A DNA stretch of 40,874 bases, taken from positions 1 to 40,874 of IMG/VR virus record IMGVR_UViG_3300044675_005678. The stretch is one strand, 5' to 3'. The notes under the pieces were generated by a model. That model did not search any database, was not told where the DNA came from, and worked only from the letters and a program-made list of their open reading frames with translations. Origin of the DNA: a virus. The translations under genes were made by a program, and so were the position numbers. Shown in pieces: positions 1 through 8,223 of the stretch; position 1 is the first letter of the stretch; every line of letters starts with the position of its first letter.

Positions 1-45
1 GAAATAAAAAATATTTTAATTACAATTGTAAAATACTTATATATT

Positions 46-231
46 ATGTTAATAATCAAAATCGAAAAAAACATCGAAACTGCTTTAAAACTTTACAAAA
101 ATAAAGTTAATAAAATAAAGCAGATACAAAAATTGAGGGAGAGACAGGAATTTGTTAAACCGTCAGTTAAGAGACGTAATCAAGTTTCAAAAGCAACTTA
201 CATTCAAAAAATTAAAAATGGTCTTGATTAA
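46..231 (+). CDS. rpsU: Ribosomal protein bS21 (phage-encoded)
   Basis: A 61-residue basic protein matching bacterial bS21, and specifically the short Bacteroidota form: it begins MLIIKI, then an ALKLYKNK helix, LRERQEFVKPSVKRR, and an AxYIQ-type C-terminal helix. bS21 sits on the 30S platform beside the 3' end of 16S rRNA. In Bacteroidota ribosomes bS21, with bS18 and bS6, is known to help cover the anti-Shine-Dalgarno (ASD) sequence. Phage copies of bS21 are known and are thought to exchange into host ribosomes late in infection. No SD-like purine run lies upstream; the leader is pure A/T (TACTTATATATT before ATG). The gene converges on the 228-965 gene and its last codons lie inside a palindromic terminator. 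Family assignment is firm; the role in infection is inferred. Confidence 0.93.
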   Translation: MLIIKIEKNIETALKLYKNKVNKIKQIQKLRERQEFVKPSVKRRNQVSKATYIQKIKNGLD

Positions 232-245
232 TCAAGACCATTTTT
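214..245. terminator. Perfect 32-nt palindromic bidirectional terminator
   Basis: Two exact 16-nt arms (214-229 and 230-245), AAAAATGGTCTTGATT and its reverse complement, give a strong hairpin with a T run on either strand. It contains the stop codons of both converging genes (46-231 and 228-965). Confidence 0.9.
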
Positions 246-965
246 TAATTCTACCAAACTGTGGTAATTAATTCTCGAGGGTTTTTTACTGTTAACCTCT
301 TGTTTAACTTTATTCAATTTATCTTTTATTTCTGAGTCAGTTGATTCTGAAATTAATGTATCAATTTTTTGATTTAAAGATTCTTTTAATTCTAATGTTT
401 TCATTTCAATTACATCACCTGGCATGGACAGAATATCCCTCAATGTTTGTTTTTGTTCTTCTGTCAAATTGTTATTGTAAAGTATATTGAAATTATTAAC
501 CAATACCGCCTGTAAAAGATTTTCGTTGTTTGTGTGTAAAGTCTTTTCCAATACAACCGTTTCCTTTTTTGTGGTTAAATGTTCAAATAATTTTTTCTTA
601 GAAATAACTTTTTTGTCAATATTGTTTAATGTATCTTCTTCTGAAAGTTGGTCCAGTATTGAATAGATTTCATTTTCTTCAACCTCCACATTTTTTAAAG
701 ATTCATTTAAAGTTTTAGAAAACTCTCTTACTTTCTTCGATTTTGTTTTTAGAACTGAAGACAACTCCTCAACAAATAATCTTGCAACTTCTTTATCCTC
801 AAAATATTTGTTTTCAATTTGTTCATAGAACAAGTACATTTCTCTAAAGTCATTATTTCCTTTAATCGACTTTAAAATATTCTTCATCTCTTTTTTATTT
901 TTGGATGAATAGGATTCAGTAAGTTTCCCTAATATTTTTGTTTTTAATTTTCCAAAAGTGTTCAT
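228..965 (-). CDS. Unknown phage protein after portal, possible head or core protein
   Basis: A 245-residue Lys/Glu-rich protein with no signal peptide or membrane segment and long predicted helices (for example NKKEMKNILKSI, SSVLKTKSKKVREFSKTLNE). It starts 2 nt after the portal stop codon, so the two are co-transcribed. In T4 the genes after the portal (gp67, gp68, gp21, gp22) encode prohead core proteins and the protease; position and composition make a core or scaffold role possible. I see no protease motif and do not recognise the family. Its last five residues, KNGLD, equal those of the convergent bS21 because both ends lie in one palindrome. Confidence 0.8.
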   Translation of the reverse strand: MNTFGKLKTKILGKLTESYSSKNKKEMKNILKSIKGNNDFREMYLFYEQIENKYFEDKEVARLFVEELSSVLKTKSKKVREFSKTLNESLKNVEVEENEIYSILDQLSEEDTLNNIDKKVISKKKLFEHLTTKKETVVLEKTLHTNNENLLQAVLVNNFNILYNNNLTEEQKQTLRDILSMPGDVIEMKTLELKESLNQKIDTLISESTDSEIKDKLNKVKQEVNSKKPSRINYHSLVELKNGLD

Positions 966-967
966 TT

Positions 968-2770
968 CTAATCGTTTAATATATCTTTTATTTTATTTTC
1001 TATTTCATAAATATTCTGTTGTGCTCTATCCATGTCAAATAAATCGGTAAACTCGGTTTTTTCTTCACCCAACATTCCAAGAATTTTAGATTTTCTTGAT
1101 TCACTTAATGGTTCAGAACCACCACCGGCTGGTGGTGGAGGTGGTGGTGCTCCACCCATTTCTCCGCCTGATTCTCCACCAGATTGTCCTGCTTCCATAG
1201 CTTCTCTCTCTTCTTCAGGAATACCGTATTTTGAATCAACCTCATCAAATACACCAGATCGTTTAATAACATTTTGTGTATTCTGTAATTCAAATCCCAT
1301 CGCTCTCTCAATACGTTGTTGTTGTAAATCAAGAATGACTTCACTATCACTCATACCAAGAATATTTTTCTTAGCCCAAGTATGTGATACCGGTAAAATA
1401 CCTACCTGAGACTGGTCAGACGTTGCGTCCTTATATAGAGTAACTTTTTCTTTCCACTGTTCAATTTTCAACAAATCAGACTGAGCAGATGGATTTGTTA
1501 GAGATAGGGTGAAATTACCCAATTCATCTTCCAAACCTAAAAGATAAAGATGTATTAGAGCGATTTTATTTAATTCTTGTATTAATGATTTTTGTATTCT
1601 ATTAATTGTTCTTGCGAATCTAATATCCATTAATGCCAATGTCTTACCTTCCGCAACGACTTCTTCAAAACCCAAAAATGCTTTAGGGATTCGTAGTGCC
1701 GCCAACATCTTCTTTTGGATATATTCAATATCAGCAATTTCACCCAAATTCTGAGCTCCTGCTAATGTTTCAATTGGACTTGTTTGTGCGGCATCACGAA
1801 CCGGAATGAAGTAATCTTGGTCGACAGCCATTTGGTTGTATCTCATATCAACCTGACCATTTCTTGGGTCTGAAATCTGGTCTCTTTTAAATTTGTTAGC
1901 AACACGTTGAACGTATGATTCGATATCTTTATCATCCATGTTACCAACGAAAACTTTAAAAACTCGTCTTTCAGGTGCTCTTGATGTTCTATAAATCAAC
2001 ATTGCATCTTCCGCCAATAATAACTGTTTCCATATTCTTCTAATTTTTTCTAACATAGAAGTACCATATGGAAGTTTTCTATCATCACCAAGTAATCTAA
2101 AATGTGCAATTTCCCAAGACTGGAATTCCATTTCTTTGTTATTCCATTGGAATCTTAATTCCTTTGTAGGAATTTTAATGTCTCTATCATTACCCGGTGT
2201 TTTTGTAGCAGCACCCTCGATTCTTTCAATTTCAATATTTGGAAGTTGTTGACAACCAATAATTCCTTTTTGGGGGTCAACTTTTAAATACACGAAATCA
2301 TCACCATACTTACAAAGTCCACGAGCCCACATTTGTAAATTTGTGTTAATATCTAATTTTTCTTTAAAAAGGTCTTCTAATATCTTTTTTACTCTATCAG
2401 ATTCAGAATAGATAGTTAAAATTTCACCTTTTTCAGAAAGAGTTGTGGATTCTTCAGCATATATGTCCAAAGCGGCAGATATTTCAGGTGTAAATTCCAT
2501 TGACTCGTAATCATAATATGCCGCCAATCTATTTGGTTCATAGTAAACAGATTGGTTATATAGTGATTGATCTAACTTGGTCCATTTATCCGCAATATAT
2601 TGAGTTTGTTGTGCCAGTAGTAGTGCCTTTTCGTACTCCTCTCTACTGTCAGTTTTTAATAATTCATCTTTCGAAAAATTAAACGATGGTGCGTTGTTGG
2701 GGTTTGTTTTACCCTGAAAACCAAAAACTCTTGTTAATTTTTGAAAAACTGTAAGATTATTGTCCGCCAT
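968..2770 (-). CDS. Portal protein, T4 gp20-like
   Basis: A 600-residue protein with the hallmarks of the T4 gp20 portal family: an N-terminal YEPNRLAAYYDYESMEFTPEISAALDIYAEE block, a central GDDRKLPYGTSMLEKIRRIWKQL segment followed by the EDAMLIYRTSRAPERRVF block, and IPKAFLGFEE. The portal is the 12-subunit ring at the capsid vertex through which DNA is packaged and ejected. The C-terminus has a Gly/Pro-rich linker (about residues 530-552, with six consecutive prolines) and then SESRKSKILGMLGEE, which resembles short peptides at the N-termini of other virion proteins here. It lies directly downstream of the terminase with its own TATTTATA motif 3 nt before the ATG. Confidence 0.93.
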   Translation of the reverse strand: MADNNLTVFQKLTRVFGFQGKTNPNNAPSFNFSKDELLKTDSREEYEKALLLAQQTQYIADKWTKLDQSLYNQSVYYEPNRLAAYYDYESMEFTPEISAALDIYAEESTTLSEKGEILTIYSESDRVKKILEDLFKEKLDINTNLQMWARGLCKYGDDFVYLKVDPQKGIIGCQQLPNIEIERIEGAATKTPGNDRDIKIPTKELRFQWNNKEMEFQSWEIAHFRLLGDDRKLPYGTSMLEKIRRIWKQLLLAEDAMLIYRTSRAPERRVFKVFVGNMDDKDIESYVQRVANKFKRDQISDPRNGQVDMRYNQMAVDQDYFIPVRDAAQTSPIETLAGAQNLGEIADIEYIQKKMLAALRIPKAFLGFEEVVAEGKTLALMDIRFARTINRIQKSLIQELNKIALIHLYLLGLEDELGNFTLSLTNPSAQSDLLKIEQWKEKVTLYKDATSDQSQVGILPVSHTWAKKNILGMSDSEVILDLQQQRIERAMGFELQNTQNVIKRSGVFDEVDSKYGIPEEEREAMEAGQSGGESGGEMGGAPPPPPPAGGGSEPLSESRKSKILGMLGEEKTEFTDLFDMDRAQQNIYEIENKIKDILND

Positions 2771-2773
2771 GTA

Positions 2774-2781
2774 TATAAATA
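2774..2781 (-). promoter_or_regulatory. TATTTATA motif upstream of portal
   Basis: Sense TATTTATA ends 3 nt before the portal ATG, in the 43-nt gap after the terminase gene. It matches the motif seen before many genes in this window. The spacing is very short for a -10 box if the annotated start is right. Confidence 0.5.
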
Positions 2782-2813
2782 GTTTTGATTATAATATAAA
2801 CTTTAATTCTGAA

Positions 2814-4595
2814 TTAGGAAATGTTTTTCTTTTTACCGAATAACCATGAATATTCTTGATATGATGATTTTGGAGTATTCATAGGATTATTCTGATGATA
2901 AAAAGATGGGTCAGTTTGTAATGAACCAATTGGGTCTAAAGATGTTCCATATGAGTAAAATGTCTTATTTGGTTCATATGTTCTTTCAGACATTACCCAA
3001 GATTCTAACATTGCCTTATTTTTTGAATCGTTTCTTTGTAATTGATTGAAACACATATCACCAGCGTAAAGTGCCATGGACAAACTCATAATGGCATCAT
3101 CGTGAGCACTTTTCATGTGGTCAGGTCTTCCATTAATATAAACAAACGTATTCAACTCGTTGAGTAATCTACTAGACCTTACTTGAAACCCTTTTCTTAA
3201 TTGTTCTTCAAATGCCGCCACAATTTGTGTTCGTTTATTATTAAAATTCAACCCCGGAATTTTATCCATTACTTTCTTGTTATATTCCCATATGTTTTGT
3301 GTATTGACACCATCAATATATAGGTTTTTATAATTCATTTCTTGTAACTTCCTCGATGTTGCCACACCCATACCTCCGGTTATATCAATAACAATAAACG
3401 CGTCATATAGTACTCCCCATTTGTATGCAATTGATGCTAAATCATCCGGTGGTATTTTTCCAATGTATTCGGCAACTTGTTCTCTTTCATCAAAATCAAC
3501 AATATTGATGGAAGAAAAATCCTCACTATCCCCTCTACTAACGTCAACACCCATAATATAACGATGACCGTTTACGGGTTCTTTCCAATGCCAAAAAGTA
3601 CCTTGCATATATTTTTCTTTAGGTACTCTAATCATATTTTTAGCAATGTTTTCTTGGACATCATTTGGAATAACACCATCACCTGAACCTAAAAAGTCAC
3701 ATTCCAATTCTTGTGCGATTTTTCTTCTATCGTATTTGAATTTCTTTGACATTGATTCAAACCAAGAAGAAAATGGTTTATAACCCATTTCTTCATATTC
3801 ACGATATTTCTCAATATCAAAATTGTGCATGACAACTTCATCATCATTATACTGTTCACGATTCAACATGTAATGTGTAATGTCACTACATTTCACCCAC
3901 CTTAAGTCCTTAGTGTATCTTGGGTCTTTAAACCATCTTAAATCTGTAATGTGGAAATCATTGATACCACGTAGTGCTTGGTCATAAACACCGTAATAGA
4001 TTGGGTCATAACCGTTAGGTGTGGAAATTAATATAATCTTACCACCTGTTGATAGGGATGCCATAGATGCTGCCCAAAAATCATCACCAGCTTCAATATA
4101 TGCAGCTTCGTCAAATACGAGGACTGTTGGTGTATATCCACGTAAAGCATCTGCTGATGTTGCAACCGCCTTAACTTCACATCCATTATTTAATCGGAAT
4201 CTACTTTCAGAGTTTTTATCCACAGAAAACCCAACATTAATCCATTCGGGCCACTGGTCCAAAAAATTACGGACTTTATTAGCCATTTCTATTGCGGTAT
4301 CTCTTTTGTTCGCGATAATAAGAACTCTTTCAGGATTTTCAGGTTTTGCTAATTGTAATTTCCATGAAATCCATGCAGATGTAACTGTGGATACACCCGC
4401 TTGACGATACTTTCTTGTGATATTTTCGTTGTATAAACTATAGTCCTTAATCAACTGAACTTGGTCAGGAAATAATTCTAAGGGAACAAATTTCTTTTGT
4501 GTATTGTCATATGTTTGCAAATATGTTTTCAACGCATATGGTGCGTCTTTCATAATTTTTGCATACTCTTTTAACTGTTCTAATTTTGAATTCAT
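2814..4595 (-). CDS. Terminase large subunit, T4 gp17-like
   Basis: A 593-residue packaging motor. The N-terminal ATPase shows a Walker A-type RQAGVST (64-70), Walker B VLVFDEA (158-164) and coupling motif STPN (191-194). The C-terminal RNase H-fold nuclease shows acidic residues at GVDVSRGD (D351), FIVIDITGG (D404) and HDD (498-500). The enzyme cuts concatemeric DNA and pumps it through the portal, whose gene follows. The ATG at 4595 is preferred over an in-frame ATG at 4628 because the terminator (4611-4633) and the TATTTATA motif lie between them. Confidence 0.95.
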   Translation of the reverse strand: MNSKLEQLKEYAKIMKDAPYALKTYLQTYDNTQKKFVPLELFPDQVQLIKDYSLYNENITRKYRQAGVSTVTSAWISWKLQLAKPENPERVLIIANKRDTAIEMANKVRNFLDQWPEWINVGFSVDKNSESRFRLNNGCEVKAVATSADALRGYTPTVLVFDEAAYIEAGDDFWAASMASLSTGGKIILISTPNGYDPIYYGVYDQALRGINDFHITDLRWFKDPRYTKDLRWVKCSDITHYMLNREQYNDDEVVMHNFDIEKYREYEEMGYKPFSSWFESMSKKFKYDRRKIAQELECDFLGSGDGVIPNDVQENIAKNMIRVPKEKYMQGTFWHWKEPVNGHRYIMGVDVSRGDSEDFSSINIVDFDEREQVAEYIGKIPPDDLASIAYKWGVLYDAFIVIDITGGMGVATSRKLQEMNYKNLYIDGVNTQNIWEYNKKVMDKIPGLNFNNKRTQIVAAFEEQLRKGFQVRSSRLLNELNTFVYINGRPDHMKSAHDDAIMSLSMALYAGDMCFNQLQRNDSKNKAMLESWVMSERTYEPNKTFYSYGTSLDPIGSLQTDPSFYHQNNPMNTPKSSYQEYSWLFGKKKNIS

Positions 4596-4598
4596 ACA

Positions 4599-4606
4599 TA
4601 TAAATA
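4599..4606 (-). promoter_or_regulatory. TATTTATA motif upstream of terminase
   Basis: Sense TATTTATA lies between the terminator of the upstream gene and the terminase ATG (3-nt gap). The terminator-motif-gene arrangement is the one repeated through the late genes. Confidence 0.55.
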
Positions 4607-4610
4607 TAAA

Positions 4611-4633
4611 AAAAGGTGGATTAACCACCTTTT
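4611..4633 (-). terminator. Terminator between the 4637 gene and terminase
   Basis: Arms AAAAGGTGG and CCACCTTTT with a short loop, followed on the minus strand by a run of T. It ends the transcript of the 4637-8153 operon. Confidence 0.85.
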
Positions 4634-4636
4634 ATA

Positions 4637-6007
4637 TTATCTTCTAACAGGTACTCCCCCGTCGTCATCATCTTCTTCGTCTTCGTCATCCATACCGGAA
4701 AAACTAATACCCAACTCATCAAAATTTATATTACCTAGCACATTAGTTAATTCTTCTTCAGTGGTGTTATCAGTTGCATCATCCAAATCATCTCTGAACA
4801 TTGCTACCGCATCTTCATAATCTTGATCGTTGAACATTTTATTAATACCATCCATCAACTCACCCATCAGTCTTTTACCTACAGATGAACCTGATAATAC
4901 TTCTTTTGTGAAAACTAAGAAATTCTTAGCGGGTAGTTTAAAAATCTCTACTAATAGATAGTTTTGTAACTCGATTTTATTTTCATCTGTTAATATATCT
5001 TCAGGAAATTGACTTCTAATTCTATCCCATATTGCAGGGCCAAGTCTTAAATCCCACATTTCCTTTTCTAAGGTATCTTCAGATGATTCAACGTCTTCAA
5101 AATCCTCATCAGGTCTACCTTGTAATGCAAATAATTCAAGTGTTCCTTTAATAAGTTCATGAACTAATACAGGAAAGTTTATACCTCGAGCGATAACTTT
5201 ACCCGGTCCACCCTCTTCTTCGGGACCCTCAGCACTTTCTTTACCCGCAGAAGAACCACCCAAACCTTTAATCATATCATCACTTATTTGCCAATATGTT
5301 AAATCATTAATTGACATTAATGTACCATATAAATTTAAAATATCTGGACGTCCAGTAATTTGTTCTAGTTTTTCGGGAACTAAGTGAAACATATAGTGAC
5401 CTTTTTTAGACGCTCCTTGAATAATTGAATTAATCATTCTTCTTTTGGCTTTTTCTAAATCTAAATTTTGTAACTCGTTGTAAATCTCAATTTCATTTTC
5501 AATATCAACTTGTTCAGGATTTTCTTCATTTTCTTCATCATGTCCGAAGTCCTCCATATCAATTTCACCCATTCCTATGATTTTTGCATCATATTCAATA
5601 GCACCTTCAGGTATACCCATTTCTTTCATCACCAACTCAATTGCCAATTGTTCCAAATCTTGTCTATGATTTCTTTCAATTTGAACAATTGTGTTATGTG
5701 CATTCATTAATGTTTGTTGTAATTGCATTACACCTTCCATACCTCTTTGTATCGGAGACCTATCTCCAAGATACTTTCTTAAATTTGAAACAACTTGTCG
5801 GTATCTTTCAGATGCTAAAACTTCTTGGAAATTTTTATTTGGCTCTTGTCCAGTAGATGGAAATGGAACCTTTTTAAGTGGTGTTTCACCTTGCGATAGT
5901 TTATCCTGAATACCTTGGTCAGGTCTATCTGGTGTATCAAAATCCATTGCCATTTCTTTAATATTACTTTCTATTAAAGATAAGAGATTTTTTTTACTTA
6001 TTTGCAT
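4637..6007 (-). CDS. Acidic virion-type protein of unknown function
   Basis: A 456-residue protein starting MQISKKNLLSLIESNIKEMA, an amphipathic lead peptide like those of several other virion-type proteins here. The centre is helical with glutamate-rich stretches (about 150-175), a Gly/Glu linker near 255-270, and a very acidic tail with a DDEDEEDDDD run. It overlaps the upstream EF-hand gene by 14 nt (translational coupling) and precedes the terminase. The position is consistent with a structural or morphogenesis protein, but no known domain is recognised. Confidence 0.8.
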   Translation of the reverse strand: MQISKKNLLSLIESNIKEMAMDFDTPDRPDQGIQDKLSQGETPLKKVPFPSTGQEPNKNFQEVLASERYRQVVSNLRKYLGDRSPIQRGMEGVMQLQQTLMNAHNTIVQIERNHRQDLEQLAIELVMKEMGIPEGAIEYDAKIIGMGEIDMEDFGHDEENEENPEQVDIENEIEIYNELQNLDLEKAKRRMINSIIQGASKKGHYMFHLVPEKLEQITGRPDILNLYGTLMSINDLTYWQISDDMIKGLGGSSAGKESAEGPEEEGGPGKVIARGINFPVLVHELIKGTLELFALQGRPDEDFEDVESSEDTLEKEMWDLRLGPAIWDRIRSQFPEDILTDENKIELQNYLLVEIFKLPAKNFLVFTKEVLSGSSVGKRLMGELMDGINKMFNDQDYEDAVAMFRDDLDDATDNTTEEELTNVLGNINFDELGISFSGMDDEDEEDDDDGGVPVRR

Positions 6008-6725
6008 CTTTCTTTTCTTTTAAAGCCTTTGGTTTAGACTTTTCACCTGGTTTAGGTGAATAAGGTGTTCTTGGTTTAGTACCTGGGTCAACCTTTGGTT
6101 TAGTTGGGGCTGGTTTAGTAATAGCCTCATAACTCATAAATTCAGGAATACCATTGTGACCCTTTTTAACATTTGGACCAACTTCAACCTCATTAATTTT
6201 GGTTTTAATTAATTCCATAATTTCATTCTTAGATGTAAATGAATGAAAATTATTTTCAGCTAACCTATTAACCCATTCCTTCACTTCCTTTTTTTCAGTT
6301 TTTTTAGAATCTTTTTTAGATCTTAATAGTTTGAAATCTTCAGGGTCAATCTTATTATTTTTATTCGCGTCTATTTTCTTTTGGTTACCAACTAATTCTT
6401 TTACTTCTTTTTTTTCGGTTTTTTTAGAATCTTTTTTAGATCTTAATAGTTTGAAGTCTTCAGGGTCAATCTTTCCATTTTTATTTGCATCTATTTTCTT
6501 TTGGTTACCAACCAATTTCTTTTCTCTCAACTCAACATTAAGACCCTGATCCGTCATTTTTAAAATGTCTACGGGGGGTGTACCTTTCGGCACAAAAACA
6601 CTTCCCTTTTCTTCACCAAAAAGTCTCACATGTAAATCGGATAATTGTTTATCGGAAAACCCAACTAATGTTTTTTCTGAAAATCCTTCTTTTAATAAAG
6701 ATTTAACTATTTCATTTCTTTTCAT
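5994..6725 (-). CDS. Protein with two tandem EF-hand-like repeats
   Basis: A 243-residue protein. The N-terminal segment (KSLLKEGFSEKTLVGFSDKQ) looks like a virion-protein lead peptide. Residues 71-110 and 111-150 are two near-identical 40-residue repeats, each holding a calcium-loop pattern DANKNGKIDPED (second copy DANKNNKIDPED), the DxNxNxxIDxxD spacing of EF-hand or dockerin loops. A Pro/Lys-rich tail follows (about 205-243). The ATG overlaps the previous stop as ATGA (6725-6722). Calcium binding is inferred from the loop residues; function is unknown. Confidence 0.8.
   Translation of the reverse strand: MKRNEIVKSLLKEGFSEKTLVGFSDKQLSDLHVRLFGEEKGSVFVPKGTPPVDILKMTDQGLNVELREKKLVGNQKKIDANKNGKIDPEDFKLLRSKKDSKKTEKKEVKELVGNQKKIDANKNNKIDPEDFKLLRSKKDSKKTEKKEVKEWVNRLAENNFHSFTSKNEIMELIKTKINEVEVGPNVKKGHNGIPEFMSYEAITKPAPTKPKVDPGTKPRTPYSPKPGEKSKPKALKEKKDANK
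6276..6515 (-). repeat. Tandem 120-bp repeat encoding EF-hand units
   Basis: Two in-frame copies (6396-6515 and 6276-6395) encode the 40-residue EF-hand repeats. Near-identity at DNA level suggests a recent duplication and a site prone to copy-number change. Confidence 0.85.
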
Positions 6726-7123
6726 GATTCTTTGAATTTTATTTCTTCTTTTAATAAATGGAAATCTCGTTGTTTTAATTTTTTTGTTACTGAGTCAACA
6801 GATTCACCGAATCTAAATGTTAGTCTACCAAACTCATTATCAAAATCAAATTTTTCCCAAGCCAATGCCACGACATTATCTACAGCATCAATAACTCCGA
6901 AATAATCGGAGTTTTGAATAAGTTCTAATTCTAAATCGGTATTTTTTAATAAACCAACTAAATCCACGTATTCAATACCGGGAGATTTGGTTTCAACAGA
7001 TGATGATGCGGGTATGATAAACCACTCCTCTATGTCAAGATCAGTTGATTTACTGAATATAAATTCATATTGTTTTTGACCTTTATAGTCAGAACCAATT
7101 TCATTGACATATATAAGAACCAT
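6722..7123 (-). CDS. Unknown phage protein, 133 aa
   Basis: A compact acidic protein beginning MVLIYVNEIGSDYKGQKQYE, probably an alpha/beta fold, with no signal peptide or transmembrane helix. It is tightly coupled to both neighbours: it starts 1 nt after the stop of the 7125-8153 gene and overlaps the EF-hand gene start as ATGA. Lying within the head block, it is probably a structural or assembly protein. The family is not recognised. Confidence 0.75.
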   Translation of the reverse strand: MVLIYVNEIGSDYKGQKQYEFIFSKSTDLDIEEWFIIPASSSVETKSPGIEYVDLVGLLKNTDLELELIQNSDYFGVIDAVDNVVALAWEKFDFDNEFGRLTFRFGESVDSVTKKLKQRDFHLLKEEIKFKES

Positions 7124-7124
7124 T

Positions 7125-8153
7125 TTATTTAAAGTATTTACTTAAAGTCTCTCCAATGGCGGTGTTTATACTATGTTTGATTTCATCTAAATCCAACTCA
7201 ACCTCATCATTCATTTCATCGATATCAGAAAAAGCAGATACGTCAGTTTCATTATGTGAATAAGATGATAAATCAATTTCGTCCATATCATCAACAACAT
7301 CTATTGCGGGTTCGTTGACAAAACTTTCTAAAGCATCCATAGGATCCATATCATCCATTTCATTTAAATCTTCTTCAGCCTCTGGTTCCACTGCCGGCAT
7401 TTCTTCGTCACCCATTTCTGGTCCATCAACCGGCATTTCCTCTTCTTCTCTTTCAAATTTTTTACCTATCTCCTCAATATCATCCTCCTCTAGTTGATCC
7501 AAATCAACTGCGGATATAATCATGTTTAGAACATATTTAATATCGTCACTTTCCATTTTGTCCTTTTGGTCTCTTAGTTCCTGTCCAAGTTTGCCAGCAA
7601 ACTTTTGAACTTCAGCCATATAGTCAGAACGTTTCCCTTCTCCTGAAGAACTTCCCATCTCCGAATCCATTGATGGTTCTTCAGATGGTGCAGGTGCATC
7701 CATATTTTCTTCTGGTGAAGGAGATGGTAATTCTGGCATCGGTTCTTCAGGTGCCATTGGTGGCATATCCATTGATGGTTCCGCAACAGGTGCCTCTTCT
7801 TGAGGTGCCTTTGTTTTTAACACATATTTTGTTGCTTCTTGAAGTTCTTCTTGTCCTTTTAAAAGATTTAATCTTTTTAAAGCCTCACCATATGAAGAAA
7901 ATTTATTTTTATTTTTCATGAACATTCCACCGATATAATCGAGAGAAGATTCATTTAATCCTCTTTTAACAAAATACCCGTCTTTTTCTTTAACAATACC
8001 GTATATACCTCCGGTTTTAGATTCCGAAATGAATTCGGCATTCTCTTTCTGTGTTTTATTGTTCGAGTTTTTGTAGTATGTTAATTCGAGAATTCTTTTT
8101 AACTTATCGTCTCCAGTTAACTTTTCACTACCTAGTGGTTTTAAATCTGCCAT
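7125..8153 (-). CDS. Highly acidic Pro/Glu/Met-rich protein, possible scaffold
   Basis: A 342-residue protein. The N-terminal third is ordinary (LKRILELTYYKNSNNKT, then a GGIYGIVKEKDGYFVKRGLNESS segment); residues about 115-170 are a Pro/Met/Glu/Ser linker; the rest is strongly acidic, with EEDDIEEIGKKFEREEEE-type helices and an Asp-rich tail. Acidic helical proteins near portal and terminase are often prohead core or scaffold proteins (T4 gp22 is an example), which is a guess from composition and context only. First gene of the operon running to 4637, with TATTTATA 33 nt upstream. Confidence 0.78.
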   Translation of the reverse strand: MADLKPLGSEKLTGDDKLKRILELTYYKNSNNKTQKENAEFISESKTGGIYGIVKEKDGYFVKRGLNESSLDYIGGMFMKNKNKFSSYGEALKRLNLLKGQEELQEATKYVLKTKAPQEEAPVAEPSMDMPPMAPEEPMPELPSPSPEENMDAPAPSEEPSMDSEMGSSSGEGKRSDYMAEVQKFAGKLGQELRDQKDKMESDDIKYVLNMIISAVDLDQLEEDDIEEIGKKFEREEEEMPVDGPEMGDEEMPAVEPEAEEDLNEMDDMDPMDALESFVNEPAIDVVDDMDEIDLSSYSHNETDVSAFSDIDEMNDEVELDLDEIKHSINTAIGETLSKYFK

Positions 8154-8186
8154 TTTTCAAAAATTAAGATTATGTTATTCTTATCC

Positions 8187-8194
8187 TATAAATA
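8187..8194 (-). promoter_or_regulatory. TATTTATA motif upstream of the 7125-8153 operon
   Basis: Sense TATTTATA 33 nt before the ATG at 8153, in the gap between the nucleotidyltransferase gene and the head operon. The spacing suits a -10-type promoter. Confidence 0.55.
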
Positions 8195-8223
8195 CATAGA
8201 TATATAGAAAAAAATAAGTCTAT

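Noticed and set aside
4596-4628. Upstream in-frame start for the terminase
   Set aside because: It would place a terminator and the TATTTATA motif inside the coding region.
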